From the NCBI GenBank assembly GCA_041648735.1, contig JBAZOO010000020.1, positions 1-64,000 of the forward strand: a DNA stretch of 64,000 nt, in the 5' to 3' direction. The stretch's first letter is position 1; each line of letters begins with the position of its first letter. This document shows, piece after piece, positions 49,136-57,413 of the stretch. Below the pieces are notes generated by a model. The model made no database searches. It saw only the letters and a list, made by a program, of their open reading frames with translations, and was not told where the DNA came from. The stretch is from JBAZOO01 sp041648735. GTDB taxonomy: Bacteria; Verrucomicrobiota; Lentisphaeria; Oligosphaerales; CAITYL01. A program made the position numbers and the translations under genes.

Positions 49136-50086
49136 TCACGGGGTTTGGCGGAGGTCGTGGAGCAGGGCGAGCACGAGGTTGCCGACGGTTCCGAGGCTGG
49201 CGGCGGCGAGCTTGTCGGGGGTGTCCTCGGCGGTGTGCCAGTGGCGGTTGCCGGGGCCGTACTCGAAGTCAATGAAATCAATGGCGGGGATGCCGAGTTC
49301 CTGGAACGGCACGTGGTCGTCGAGGATCGGGCCATTGGCGAAGCCGACTTGGCGGGCGACGCCCTGGGCGGCGGCGAGGCGGAGGGTGCGGCGGGCCAGG
49401 CCGGGGTGGGTGTCGGTGGGGAGGGTGAGGGTCAGGTCGCGGTCGCCGACCATGTCGAGGAGGATCATGGCCCGGTACTGCTTGGCGCTGCCGCTGGCGG
49501 CGAGCTGGCCGGCGAGGCGGCGGCTGCCGTGGAGGCCGTCCCCCGGGCCATAGGCGGTGTGGCACTCCTCGCCGTCGAAGAAGGCGAACTCCAGGGTGGG
49601 GCCGGGCTGGGGGCGGCTGGCGGCGAGGACGCGGATCAGCTCCAGGAGCAGGCCGGTGCTGGAGCCGGAGTCGTTGGCGCCGACGAAGCCGGGGGCGTCC
49701 CAGAGCCGTTTGCTGTCGTAGTGGCTGCCGAGGAGGATGCGGCTCTTGCGGTCGCGGCCGGGGAGGGTGGCGATCACGTTGCGGAAGGTTGTCCGGCCGG
49801 CTGGCGTCGCCTCCTGCCAAGTGTCGGTGCGGACTTCGGCGCCGAGGTCGCGGCAGCGTTGCTCCAGCCAGGCGGCGGCGCGGGCGGCACCGGCGCTGCC
49901 GGCGGGGCGGGGGCCGATCGCCAGGAACGCCTCGGCCTCGGCCAGGGCGCGGCCGCCGTCCGCCCGCGGCGGTTCGGCCGGCATCGGTGCGGGGCGCGCG
50001 CAGCCAGCGGCGGCCAGGGCGAGGAGGAGGGCGGCCAAGGCGGCAAGGGGCCGGCGTGGGTGGCGGTTGGGGGCTGGGATGGACAT
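49136..50086 (-). CDS. M28-type lipoprotein, glutaminyl cyclase-like
   Basis: A 316-residue predicted lipoprotein (lipobox LAAAGC, Cys29) of the M28 peptidase/glutaminyl-peptide cyclotransferase family. GSHYDSK (first metal His-x-Asp), GANDSGSSTGLLLELIRVL (bridging Asp), FFDGEEC (Glu pair), MVGDRD and the final NRHWHTAEDTPDKL (metal His) are all present in order. The WHT-x-x-D end and single-zinc-like spacing favour a glutaminyl cyclase over an aminopeptidase. A TATACT box lies only 8 bases before this start, so the message may be nearly leaderless. Confidence 0.88.
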   Translation of the reverse strand: MSIPAPNRHPRRPLAALAALLLALAAAGCARPAPMPAEPPRADGGRALAEAEAFLAIGPRPAGSAGAARAAAWLEQRCRDLGAEVRTDTWQEATPAGRTTFRNVIATLPGRDRKSRILLGSHYDSKRLWDAPGFVGANDSGSSTGLLLELIRVLAASRPQPGPTLEFAFFDGEECHTAYGPGDGLHGSRRLAGQLAASGSAKQYRAMILLDMVGDRDLTLTLPTDTHPGLARRTLRLAAAQGVARQVGFANGPILDDHVPFQELGIPAIDFIDFEYGPGNRHWHTAEDTPDKLAAASLGTVGNLVLALLHDLRQTP

Positions 50087-50134
50087 GCCGCACAGTATAA
50101 TCCCGCTTCGCCGCGGTTCGAGCGCGCCCGGGTC

Positions 50135-50162
50135 TTGTCCGGATCGCTTGACGGGCTACATT
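50135..50162 (+). promoter_or_regulatory. Promoter of the SH3-domain gene
   Basis: TTGTCC, 16 bases, TACATT, about 47 bases before the start codon. Confidence 0.5.
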
Positions 50163-50208
50163 TCCCCCTTGCCAAACGGATCGTGTTGAGCCTTCTGGAG
50201 GTCGCGCC

Positions 50209-51267
50209 ATGAAACAGGTGGTTACATCGTTGCTGCTGCTGTCGCTGCTGGTCGGCTGGGGTGCCGGAGCCCAAGAGGCGAAGAAGGCAGTTCCGACGAC
50301 TCCGCCGGCCGCGGCGCCGGCGGTGCCAGCGGTGCCGGTCGCCGCCAAGGTCAGCACCAGCAGCCTCAACATCCGCGCCCGGCCGGGGCTGACCTATGAG
50401 GTCATCGGCAAGTTCAAGCTGGGCGACGCCGTGATGGTCACGGGCGAGCTGGACGACTGGTATGCGGTTCAAGTCCCCCCGACGGTGGATGCCTGGGTCT
50501 CCGCCAGCTTCCTCGACGCGGCGGGCAAGGTCATGGCTGACCAGCTCAAGGTCCGCTCCGGGCCGGGGATCGTCTTCAACGCCTATGCCATGGTCAAGCG
50601 TGGCGACCCGCTCAAGAAGATCGGCGACCCGAGCGCCGACGGCTGGCAGCGGATCGCGGCGCCCGCCGGCGCCACCGCTTGGGTCAGCAAGCGCTACGTC
50701 ACCTTGGACAATCTCGCCGCGGCGATCCCGGGCGTGAAGGAAACGGTTTCCTCAATTGCGACGCCGGACGAGGCGCGTGCCGCCGCCGCCCCCGAGGGCG
50801 GCGACCAGACTGAGGCGGCCACCGCGGCGCCCGCGCCGGTCCCCGCCCCCGCTCCGGAGAAGGCCCCGGCGGCAACGGCGGCGAAACCGGAAGCGGCAAT
50901 GCCGGCGGCGAAGCCGGCCGAAACGGGCGCTTCGCCCGCCGTGGCGGTTCCGGCGCCCGCGCCCGTTCCGGGAACGGCAGAAGGAACCCCGGTGCCGGCC
51001 GCCGCCGTGCCGGCCCCCGCGGCGATCCCCGCCACCTTGCGCGACGGCGTGCTCACCGCCCTCAAGGAGAAGGCCACCGCCGCCGCCAGCCACCTGCTTT
51101 CCACCCGGGCCGGCGACAAGCTCCATCCCCAATGCTATCTCATCAGCGGCAAGCTGAACCTGAACGACTGGGAAGGCAAGATCGTGCGCGTCTACGGCCG
51201 CGAAGTCCGCTACGCCACCTGGCGTCTCCCGGTCATCGAGGTCACCGGCATCCAGAGCCTGGAATGA
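50209..51267 (+). CDS. Exported protein with two bacterial SH3 domains
   Basis: A 352-residue exported protein: signal peptide (1-21, ending GAGA), two SH3b domains (about 46-105: SLNIRARPGLTYEVIGKFKLGD; about 106-165: QLKVRSGPGIVFNAYAMVKRGD), a long Ala/Pro/Glu linker (about 185-285), and a C-terminal compact domain (about 290-352) containing DWEGKIVRVYGREVRYATW. SH3b domains bind peptidoglycan or cell-wall peptides, so it is likely a periplasmic wall-associated protein. Start at 50209 with GGAGG upstream. Linker codons are strongly GC-rich. Confidence 0.88.
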   Translation: MKQVVTSLLLLSLLVGWGAGAQEAKKAVPTTPPAAAPAVPAVPVAAKVSTSSLNIRARPGLTYEVIGKFKLGDAVMVTGELDDWYAVQVPPTVDAWVSASFLDAAGKVMADQLKVRSGPGIVFNAYAMVKRGDPLKKIGDPSADGWQRIAAPAGATAWVSKRYVTLDNLAAAIPGVKETVSSIATPDEARAAAAPEGGDQTEAATAAPAPVPAPAPEKAPAATAAKPEAAMPAAKPAETGASPAVAVPAPAPVPGTAEGTPVPAAAVPAPAAIPATLRDGVLTALKEKATAAASHLLSTRAGDKLHPQCYLISGKLNLNDWEGKIVRVYGREVRYATWRLPVIEVTGIQSLE

Positions 51268-51393
51268 GCCCCGGCCGGCGGGGATCGCCCGCCCAAGCGC
51301 TGACCGTCGCCGAGGAGTTCCTCGCCGGCGCGCCGATCCCCCTGATCGGCGCAGCCCCGGGCGGCAATGGGGCGCGAGTTGGTTCCCGCTCTC

Positions 51394-52479
51394 CTACCGC
51401 GGCTCGTCCTGGCGCAACTGCTCCATGAAGGCGTCGAACTGGCCGTGGCTCTTGATGGTGCCGTCGGTCAGATGGAAGATGAACCCCTTGCCGCCCAAGT
51501 TCTTGACGATGGTGCGGGCGCCTTCGGTGCTGACGAAGAGCTGGCAGCGCTTGCCGCCGGCGCGGATGCGCTTCAGCAGCGGCAGCCAGTTCTCCGCCGG
51601 TGGCTGCCCGTCGCCGGGAATCCACTGGATGCCGCGCAGCCGTTCGATGCCGAGGAGCAGGTCGAGATGCGGGATCTGCCCCTTGCCGTCCAGATGGTAG
51701 AAGCCGTGGTCGAGGTGGGCGCAGCAGGCGGTCAGGTCCGGCACCACGAAGCGTTCGAACATCTCCGGCGAGATCATGTAGGCAAAGTCCGACTGCAGCA
51801 TGTAGCCGCGGCCTGGCGACCAGATTGCGGCCCAGGGCGCCGTGCCGCGGCCGCCGCGGCGGATGATGGCGTACAGCTCGTCGTAATAGCGGAGCCAGAG
51901 CCGGGTGATCTCCCCGCAGACCCGCGCCACCCCGTCCGGACAATCATAGAGGTCCATGAGCAGTTTCTCGGACGTCCGCAGCGAGGCCAGGATGTCCAAG
52001 TTCCCGCCCAGGTCCGTGTGCCCGACCACGGCCTGCCCGCCAAAGGCCTCGACGGCCACGCGGGTGATTTCCCGCACCCGCTGCCACCAGAGGTTCTCCG
52101 GGTCAAAGGCGAGCTGCATCTCCCCGACTTCGCATTCCCGCGCCGGCTCGAACCAGACGGTGCCTGGCTGCGGCACCACCTTTGCGCCGAGGAAGCCCGC
52201 CATGATGCCGGGCCCGAAATTGACCCACCACTTCGGCCCCATGTCGCCGAACCACTCCGTCCGCTCCAGGTGCCGCCGGTGCAGGTCAACCACCTCTTCG
52301 GCTGGCATCGCCAAGGGATAGTTGGTCAGGTATCCCTGCAGCTTGCCGTCGAGTTCCGGGGCGGGCTTCGCATAGTCCGCCGAGACGATCGGCCGCTCCA
52401 GGTCACCGTTCCAGAAGTCCACCCACGCCTTCTCCACCCGTGCCCAGTCGTCCGCCGTGAATGCCAGGTTGATGCCCAT
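51394..52479 (-). CDS. UroD-superfamily protein (Lentisphaerota-type)
   Basis: A 361-residue member of the uroporphyrinogen-decarboxylase superfamily. It begins NLAFTADDWARVEKAWVDFWNGDLERPIV; the metal-binding His/Cys pair of the MtaA group is replaced by FYHLDGKGQIPHLDLLL near residue 270, so it belongs to a different subgroup and its chemistry is unknown. GDMGPKWWVNFGPGIMAGFLGA and GHTDLGGNLDILASLR are the conserved early blocks. GGAAAGG precedes the start. It is divergent from an AraC gene 56 bases away, a plausible regulator-target pair. Confidence 0.85.
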   Translation of the reverse strand: MGINLAFTADDWARVEKAWVDFWNGDLERPIVSADYAKPAPELDGKLQGYLTNYPLAMPAEEVVDLHRRHLERTEWFGDMGPKWWVNFGPGIMAGFLGAKVVPQPGTVWFEPARECEVGEMQLAFDPENLWWQRVREITRVAVEAFGGQAVVGHTDLGGNLDILASLRTSEKLLMDLYDCPDGVARVCGEITRLWLRYYDELYAIIRRGGRGTAPWAAIWSPGRGYMLQSDFAYMISPEMFERFVVPDLTACCAHLDHGFYHLDGKGQIPHLDLLLGIERLRGIQWIPGDGQPPAENWLPLLKRIRAGGKRCQLFVSTEGARTIVKNLGGKGFIFHLTDGTIKSHGQFDAFMEQLRQDEPR

Positions 52480-52535
52480 CTTCGCGCCTTTCCGGAATGT
52501 TGGGAAACTTAGTTTGCCATACTATGCTTTGTTTT

Positions 52536-53480
52536 ATGGCCGATTCTCCCGAAAAACGCGCAAAAACCGCCGCAAAACAACCATCTTTGGCGGCGGTCGC
52601 GGCACGGTACGACCCGGTCGAACTGCCGGCCGACTTCCCCTGCGTCGTCAGCGGCGTGTTCCGGCTCAGCCAGGTGCCCTTCCCCTACGTCCACCGCCAC
52701 AACTGCCTGGAGCTGAACCTGTGCTACCGCGGCAGCGGCATCTGCGTCGCCGGCCACAAGATGATGGCCTTCGGGGCCGGGGACGCCATCGTGCTCAGCG
52801 GCGGGGAGATGCACATGGCCGGCAGCCTCCCCGGCGCGGATGGCGAGATCGCCTGGATCCTCCTCGACCCCATCCGCCTCCTCGGCCCGGCCGGCGGCGA
52901 CCCGCGGGTGATTTCCGCCGCGGGACTGGCTGGGCCGGACTTCACCAACGTCCTCCATCCCGGCGACCATCCCGAGATCACCAGCCTGATGCGGCTGCTC
53001 TTCGCCGAAATGCACCGGCAGGCGCCGGGATACCGGGAGATTGTGCGCGGCCTGGTCTGGAGCCTCATGGGGCTCTTCCACCGCCTGCCCGGAGTCCGGC
53101 GGGACGCCGTTCCGGAGGGCACCTCCGCCCTCGACGACCTCACCCTCGAACGGCTGCGCCCCGCCCTGGAGCGGATGCTGAACCATCTCCAGGAGCCGCT
53201 GGAAATGAACCGGCTCGCCGGGCTCTGCCACCTCAGCCCCGTGACGTTCCGCCGGCTCTTCCGCGCCCTGGCTGGCGAGTCGCCCCTGCGCTACCTCAAC
53301 CATCTCCGCGTCCAGACCGCCGCCGCCATGCTCGACGGCAGCCGCAAACCAATCTCCGAAATCGCGCGCTCCGCCGGCTACCCATCCCTCTCCAACTTCA
53401 ACCGCCACTTCCGCCGCCACACCGGCCTCTCCCCCCGTTCCTGGCGCCAGCGCAACGCGCCGGGCCAGGAGGCTGGCTGA
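52536..53480 (+). CDS. AraC-family transcription regulator
   Basis: A 314-residue regulator: N-terminal cupin (about 35-130, VPFPYVHRHNCLELNLCYRGSG and GDAIVLSGGEMHM) that binds a ligand, and two HTH motifs in the last 100 residues (MNRLAGLCHLSPVTFRRLFRALAGESPLRYL and ISEIARSAGYPSLSNFNRHFRRHTG). The start at 52536 (MADSPEKR) is preferred; an upstream in-frame ATG overlaps the region needed for the promoter of the divergent UroD gene. A TACTAT string lies only about 12 bases before this start, so the transcript may be nearly leaderless. Confidence 0.93.
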   Translation: MADSPEKRAKTAAKQPSLAAVAARYDPVELPADFPCVVSGVFRLSQVPFPYVHRHNCLELNLCYRGSGICVAGHKMMAFGAGDAIVLSGGEMHMAGSLPGADGEIAWILLDPIRLLGPAGGDPRVISAAGLAGPDFTNVLHPGDHPEITSLMRLLFAEMHRQAPGYREIVRGLVWSLMGLFHRLPGVRRDAVPEGTSALDDLTLERLRPALERMLNHLQEPLEMNRLAGLCHLSPVTFRRLFRALAGESPLRYLNHLRVQTAAAMLDGSRKPISEIARSAGYPSLSNFNRHFRRHTGLSPRSWRQRNAPGQEAG

Positions 53481-53557
53481 CCGCATCCAGGACGGGGCCT
53501 GCCACCAACCGCCCATCGGGTTCTTGCCAGAAGTGAAGCTGAACTTGAGGGGGTTCC

Positions 53558-54067
53558 ATGATCACGACCATGATGAAACCGTTCCGCCTCCTGGTCCAGT
53601 TGGCCGGCGTCGCGGCCCTTGCCGGTTCCGCCGGCGCCGCGGCGATCGCCACCTGGAACTTCAATGACCAAAACTTGATCGTTAACGCCGGTGCCGGCAC
53701 GGCCAGTTATGTGGGCGGGACCAAGGCAAGCTCAAGCGGCGAGTTCGCCAGCGGTGTGGACGGCAGCGACGACCATGGCTGGAACACCAGCAGCTATCCG
53801 GCCCAAGGCACGGCCGACCAGACCGCCGGAGTGCAGTTCACGGTCGGCACCCACGGCTACACGGGCATCGCCCTTTCCAGCGACTTGTTGGCTTCGGCCT
53901 TCCTCGTTGCCGTCCTCGTCCTCGTAATCGTAATCGCTGTCCGGGTCTTTCAGGTGCCGGACCGGTCAAACCCGATTGCGATTACGACAACCGTTCGGCC
54001 ATCGCCCACTGACAACGACAACGAGTCGGCAAATTCGTCCGCGGTTCAATCAGCCAACTTCTCATGA
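53558..54067 (+). CDS. Truncated exported protein (PEP-CTERM type N-terminus)
   Basis: A 169-residue frame. The first 110 residues are a signal peptide (ending GSAGAAA) and a beta-rich start (IATWNFNDQNLIVNAGAG, GVQFTVGTHGYTGIALSSDL) typical of PEP-CTERM cell-surface proteins. From about residue 112 the chain turns into LVAVLVLVIVIAV and low-complexity residues, which are the translation of inserted repeat DNA (see next entry). The beta domain and sorting tail are missing. Start at 53558 with GAGGGGG upstream. Probably a disrupted gene; a hydrophobic anchor formed by chance is the alternative. Confidence 0.65.
   Translation: MITTMMKPFRLLVQLAGVAALAGSAGAAAIATWNFNDQNLIVNAGAGTASYVGGTKASSSGEFASGVDGSDDHGWNTSSYPAQGTADQTAGVQFTVGTHGYTGIALSSDLLASAFLVAVLVLVIVIAVRVFQVPDRSNPIAITTTVRPSPTDNDNESANSSAVQSANFS
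53895..54045. repeat. Inserted hairpin repeat disrupting the exported-protein gene
   Basis: A block with imperfect inverted repeats: CTCGTCCTCGTAATCG (about 53922) against CGATTACGACAAC (about 53978) and GACAACGACAACGAG (about 54011). Base composition and codon pattern differ sharply from the gene before it. Looks like a mobile palindromic repeat of the CTCGTNCTCGTAATCG kind. Confidence 0.6.
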
Positions 54068-54073
54068 ATGGAA

Positions 54074-54790
54074 TCAGGCCAGGTCAAGCAGCCGGGGCGG
54101 ATGCGGCAGCCGGGGGAGGATGGCCGCGGCGAGGTTGAACCAGCTTCCGCACTGGTCCAGGATGGCATGGTCCGAGGTGGCGACCGGATCCGTGGCGGTT
54201 GCCAGGCGGCGGTCGGGGTTGAACAGCAGTTCCGCCTCCCACGGCCAGCCATGGGCCGCCGCCAGTTCCAGGAGCATTCCCCGGAGCCGGCCGCTGTTGG
54301 AGACGGGGCGGTCCAGCAACCAGAGGCCGGCGGCGGGGCGCAGCTCCGCCAGCACGGTGCCGGCGAGTTCCAGGGCGGGGATGGTTTCCGCCAGCCGCCG
54401 CCAGGTGCCGTGGACGCCGGCGAGGTCGCGCAGACAGCCGTCGCGGCCACGGAACACGAGGCCGCCGGCGAGGGCGGTTTCGAGGGTGACGAGCAGGTTG
54501 AAGCCGTCAATGAGCAGGCGCTGGCCGGCCAGTCCGGCGGCGGGGAGTTCGCGGGCGCGGCGGGCCGCGGCCGTGGCCGGGGCGGCGGCGCAGCGGCCGA
54601 CGGCCAGCCGCTGGCGGGCGGTGAGCTGGAAGCGGTCGCCGACGAGCTTGAGGGAACTGTCCGCCGGGTAGCCGCGGCCGAGCAGCCAGCCCAGGTCGGC
54701 GGTGGCTTGGCGGAGGCTGGGCAGGGCCGCCGGGGCGAAGAGGTGGTCGTCGCCAGGGGCGGGGCCGCGGTGGCGTGTTGGGGCTGGCAT
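54074..54790 (-). CDS. DUF434/DUF5616 protein
   Basis: A 238-residue cytoplasmic protein. Residues 20-75 are the DUF434 domain (SLRQATADLGWLLGRGYPADSSLKLVGDRFQL), followed by a DUF5616-type domain (LLIDGFNLLVTLETALAGGLVFRGRDGCLRDLAGVHGTW, LLDRPVSNSGRLRGML, ATSDHAILDQCGSWFNL). The second part resembles a PIN/NYN nuclease fold with acids in IDGFN and SDHAILD, but no activity is established. Start at 54790 with GGAG six bases upstream; the frame above it is noncoding. It is divergent from comM, with its own promoter. Confidence 0.85.
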   Translation of the reverse strand: MPAPTRHRGPAPGDDHLFAPAALPSLRQATADLGWLLGRGYPADSSLKLVGDRFQLTARQRLAVGRCAAAPATAAARRARELPAAGLAGQRLLIDGFNLLVTLETALAGGLVFRGRDGCLRDLAGVHGTWRRLAETIPALELAGTVLAELRPAAGLWLLDRPVSNSGRLRGMLLELAAAHGWPWEAELLFNPDRRLATATDPVATSDHAILDQCGSWFNLAAAILPRLPHPPRLLDLA

Positions 54791-54845
54791 GGGTTTCTCC
54801 AATCCCGTTTGGTGCGGGGGGCGGTGGAATCTCCCCGCCTGCCAC

Positions 54846-54874
54846 AGTGTAGGCCGCGGGCGCCGATTCGTCAA
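54846..54874 (-). promoter_or_regulatory. Promoter of the DUF434 gene
   Basis: On the minus strand TTGACG, 17 bases, TACACT, ending about 55 bases before the start codon; back to back with the comM promoter. Confidence 0.7.
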
Positions 54875-54900
54875 CGCCCGCCCATTTTTGCGATATTTAT

Positions 54901-54929
54901 TTGACAAACAAATGTTTGCCAGCTATACT
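54901..54929 (+). promoter_or_regulatory. Near-consensus promoter of comM
   Basis: TTGACA (perfect), 17 bases, TATACT. The best promoter in the window, 67 bases before the comM start. Confidence 0.85.
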
Positions 54930-54996
54930 GGTGGTGTTGAAGGACAAGCCCCGAGCCGGGGCCGCCCCGGCCGCGGAATGGGGCAAGGAGGCGCAG

Positions 54997-56538
54997 ATGT
55001 TGGCGAAAACCTGGAGTTCGGCCCTGCAGGGCGTGGATGCCTTCACCGTCGAGGTGGAGGTCAACGCCACGGGCATTGGCAACGAATGCATCATCAACGT
55101 GGTGGGGCTGCCCGACACGGCGGTGAAGGAAAGCCGGCAGCGGGTCTGGTCCGCCATGCACAGTTCGGGCTATCTCCCTCCGACTGGGCTGACGACGGTC
55201 AACCTCGCGCCGGCCGACACCCGCAAGGAGGGGGCGGCCTTCGACCTGCCGATCGCCCTGGGGATGGTGGCGGCGACCGGCTGCTTCGACCGGCGGCGGC
55301 TGGACGGCACCCTCTGCATCGGCGAGCTGGCGTTGGATGGAACGGTCCGCCCCGTGCGCGGGGCGCTGTCCATGGCGCTGCATGCGGGGCACATCGGCTT
55401 TGAAAACGTGCTGGTGCCGCGGGAGAACGCCGAGGAGGCGGCGGTCGCCCAAGGCGTGCGGGTCTACGGGATCCACACCCTGGCGGAGGCGGTGGCCTAT
55501 TTCCGGGGGGAGCATGACGGCCCGGCCCGCCGCATGGACCTGGAGGACTATTGCCAGCGGATTGCCGCCCGGCCGTTCCTGGACTTGGCGGATGTGAAGG
55601 GGCAGGAGACGGCCAAGCGCGCGCTGGAGGTGGCCGCTGCCGGCGGCCACAACCTGCTCATGATCGGCCCGCCGGGCACGGGCAAGACCATGCTGGCCCA
55701 GCGTCTTTCCCCGATCCTGCCGCCGATGACGCTGGAGGAGGCGCTGGAATCCACCAAGATCCACAGCATCGCCGGGATGCTGCCGCCGGGCGTGCCGCTG
55801 TTGATCGAGCGCCAGTTCCGCGCTCCGCACCACACGGTCAGCGACGCGGGGCTCTTCGGCGGCATGTCGGTGCCCCGGCCGGGCGAGATCAGCCTGGCGC
55901 ACAACGGCGTCCTCTTCCTGGACGAGCTGCCCGAGTTCAAGCGCAACGTGCTGGAAGTGCTGCGCCAGCCGTTGGAGGGCGGGACGGTGACGATTTCCCG
56001 GGCGGCGGGCTCCTTCACCTTCCCCGCCCGCTTCATGCTGGTTGCCGCGATGAACCCCTGCCCCTGCGGCCATTACGGCAACATGCACCGGCAATGCCGC
56101 TGCACGCCGGGGCAAATCCAGCATTACCGGGCCAAGGTTTCAGGGCCGCTCCTGGACCGGATCGACCTGCATGTCGAGGTGGCGCCCATCGCGGAGGCGG
56201 AGCTGATGGGCCGGCCCCGCGGCGAAAGTTCGGCGGCCATCCGGGAACGGGTGCTCCGGGCGCGCCGGCTGCAGATGGAGCGGCTGCGGGAGGACGGGGG
56301 TGGCCGCTGCAATGCCGACATGACGCCGGCGCAGATTGAGAAGCACTGTGTCCTCGGGGAGGATGGCAAGGCGATTTTGCGCTTGGCGATCCGGGATTTG
56401 AACCTGAGTGCCCGGGCCTACCATCGCATCCTGCGGGTGGCCCGGACCATTGCCGACCTGGCGGGCGAGGGGCAGTTGCATGGGCAGCATTTGCAAGAGG
56501 CGATCCAGTATCGGACGTTGGACCGGCAGATGTGGTGA
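54997..56538 (+). CDS. comM: ComM/YifB Mg-chelatase-like AAA+ helicase
   Basis: A 513-residue AAA+ protein. In Vibrio ComM forms a hexameric branch-migration helicase used in natural transformation. The N-terminal Lon-protease-like domain (1-190) contains IINVVGLPDTAVKESRQRV and LAPADTRKEGAAFDLPIALG; Walker A is GPPGTGKT (about 223-230), Walker B GVLFLDELPEF (about 303-313), and the C-terminal Mg-chelatase domain has NPCPCGHYGN, four Cys that bind zinc, and LSARAYHRILRVARTIADL. Start at 54997 follows AAGGAGG at ideal spacing. Whether this organism is competent is unknown; most bacteria carry comM regardless. Confidence 0.95.
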   Translation: MLAKTWSSALQGVDAFTVEVEVNATGIGNECIINVVGLPDTAVKESRQRVWSAMHSSGYLPPTGLTTVNLAPADTRKEGAAFDLPIALGMVAATGCFDRRRLDGTLCIGELALDGTVRPVRGALSMALHAGHIGFENVLVPRENAEEAAVAQGVRVYGIHTLAEAVAYFRGEHDGPARRMDLEDYCQRIAARPFLDLADVKGQETAKRALEVAAAGGHNLLMIGPPGTGKTMLAQRLSPILPPMTLEEALESTKIHSIAGMLPPGVPLLIERQFRAPHHTVSDAGLFGGMSVPRPGEISLAHNGVLFLDELPEFKRNVLEVLRQPLEGGTVTISRAAGSFTFPARFMLVAAMNPCPCGHYGNMHRQCRCTPGQIQHYRAKVSGPLLDRIDLHVEVAPIAEAELMGRPRGESSAAIRERVLRARRLQMERLREDGGGRCNADMTPAQIEKHCVLGEDGKAILRLAIRDLNLSARAYHRILRVARTIADLAGEGQLHGQHLQEAIQYRTLDRQMW

Positions 56539-56557
56539 GCGGCGCGGTGGCCGGCGC

Positions 56558-57406
56558 TCAGAGGGCGACGGCGTAGAGGGCGGAACGGGCGGTGATGAAG
56601 AGGCAGCGGCCGTCCTCCCCGCCGAAGGTGCAGTTGGCGGGCGGTTCCGGGACGGGGATGCGGGCGAGGACGCGGCCGTCGTCCGGCGCGAGGATTTGGA
56701 TGCCGTCGCCGGCGGAGGTCCAGAGGCGGCCCAAGCCGTCGAGGCGGAAGCCGTCGGGCTTGCCGGGGTGGACGTGGGCGAGGATTTCGCCGCCGGCGAG
56801 GGAGTTGTCGGGGCGGAGCTGGAAGCGGCGGATGTGGCAGCAGGCATTGTCGGTGTCGCTGACGTAGAGGGTTTCCTCGTCGGGGCTGAAGGCGAGGCCG
56901 TTGGGCTTGCGGAAGTCGCTGGCGACGGCGGCCAGGGTGCCGTCGGTGTCCAGGCGGAAGACGTATTGGGCCGGCTGTTCCTGTTCGTCGGGGCGGATGC
57001 CGTAGGGGGGGTCGGTGAACCAGATGGAGCCGTCCCGGCGGCGGACGGTGATGTCGTTGGGGGAGTTGAGCCGGCGGCCCTGGTAGTGTTCGGCGAGGAT
57101 TTGGTATTCGCCGGCCGGGGTGGTGCGGGAGACGCGCCGGGTGCGGTGTTCGCAGGTGAGCAGGTTGCCGGCGGCGTCGCGGGTGTTGCCGTTGGCGCAG
57201 TGGCTTGGGGTGCGGAAGACGCTCAGGCCCGCCGCTGGGCGCCAGAGGTAGAGGCGGTCGGCGGGGATGTCGCTGAAGAGCAGGCCGCCGGCCCAGGGCA
57301 GCCAGACGGGGCCTTCGAGGAACTGGAAGCCATCGGCGAGCTTGCGCAGGGGGGGCGGGGCTGAGATGAGGGAAGGCAGGGCGTCGAAGGTTGGGGCGGT
57401 GGTCAT
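56558..57406 (-). CDS. SMP-30/gluconolactonase-like protein
   Basis: A 282-residue six-bladed beta-propeller of the SMP-30/gluconolactonase/LRE family, which opens sugar lactones with a divalent metal. FLEGPVWLPWAGGLLFSDI contains the Glu ligand (near residue 25); NSPNDITVRRRDGSIWFTDPPYG has the Asn ligand; KPNGLAFSPDEETLYVSDTDN holds the Asn and Asp ligands. No signal peptide, so cytoplasmic. The start at 57406 lies 7 bases after the HAD gene stop, so the two are co-transcribed. Likely role: lactone opening in sugar oxidation. Confidence 0.9.
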   Translation of the reverse strand: MTTAPTFDALPSLISAPPPLRKLADGFQFLEGPVWLPWAGGLLFSDIPADRLYLWRPAAGLSVFRTPSHCANGNTRDAAGNLLTCEHRTRRVSRTTPAGEYQILAEHYQGRRLNSPNDITVRRRDGSIWFTDPPYGIRPDEQEQPAQYVFRLDTDGTLAAVASDFRKPNGLAFSPDEETLYVSDTDNACCHIRRFQLRPDNSLAGGEILAHVHPGKPDGFRLDGLGRLWTSAGDGIQILAPDDGRVLARIPVPEPPANCTFGGEDGRCLFITARSALYAVAL

Positions 57407-57413
57407 GGGGCGG

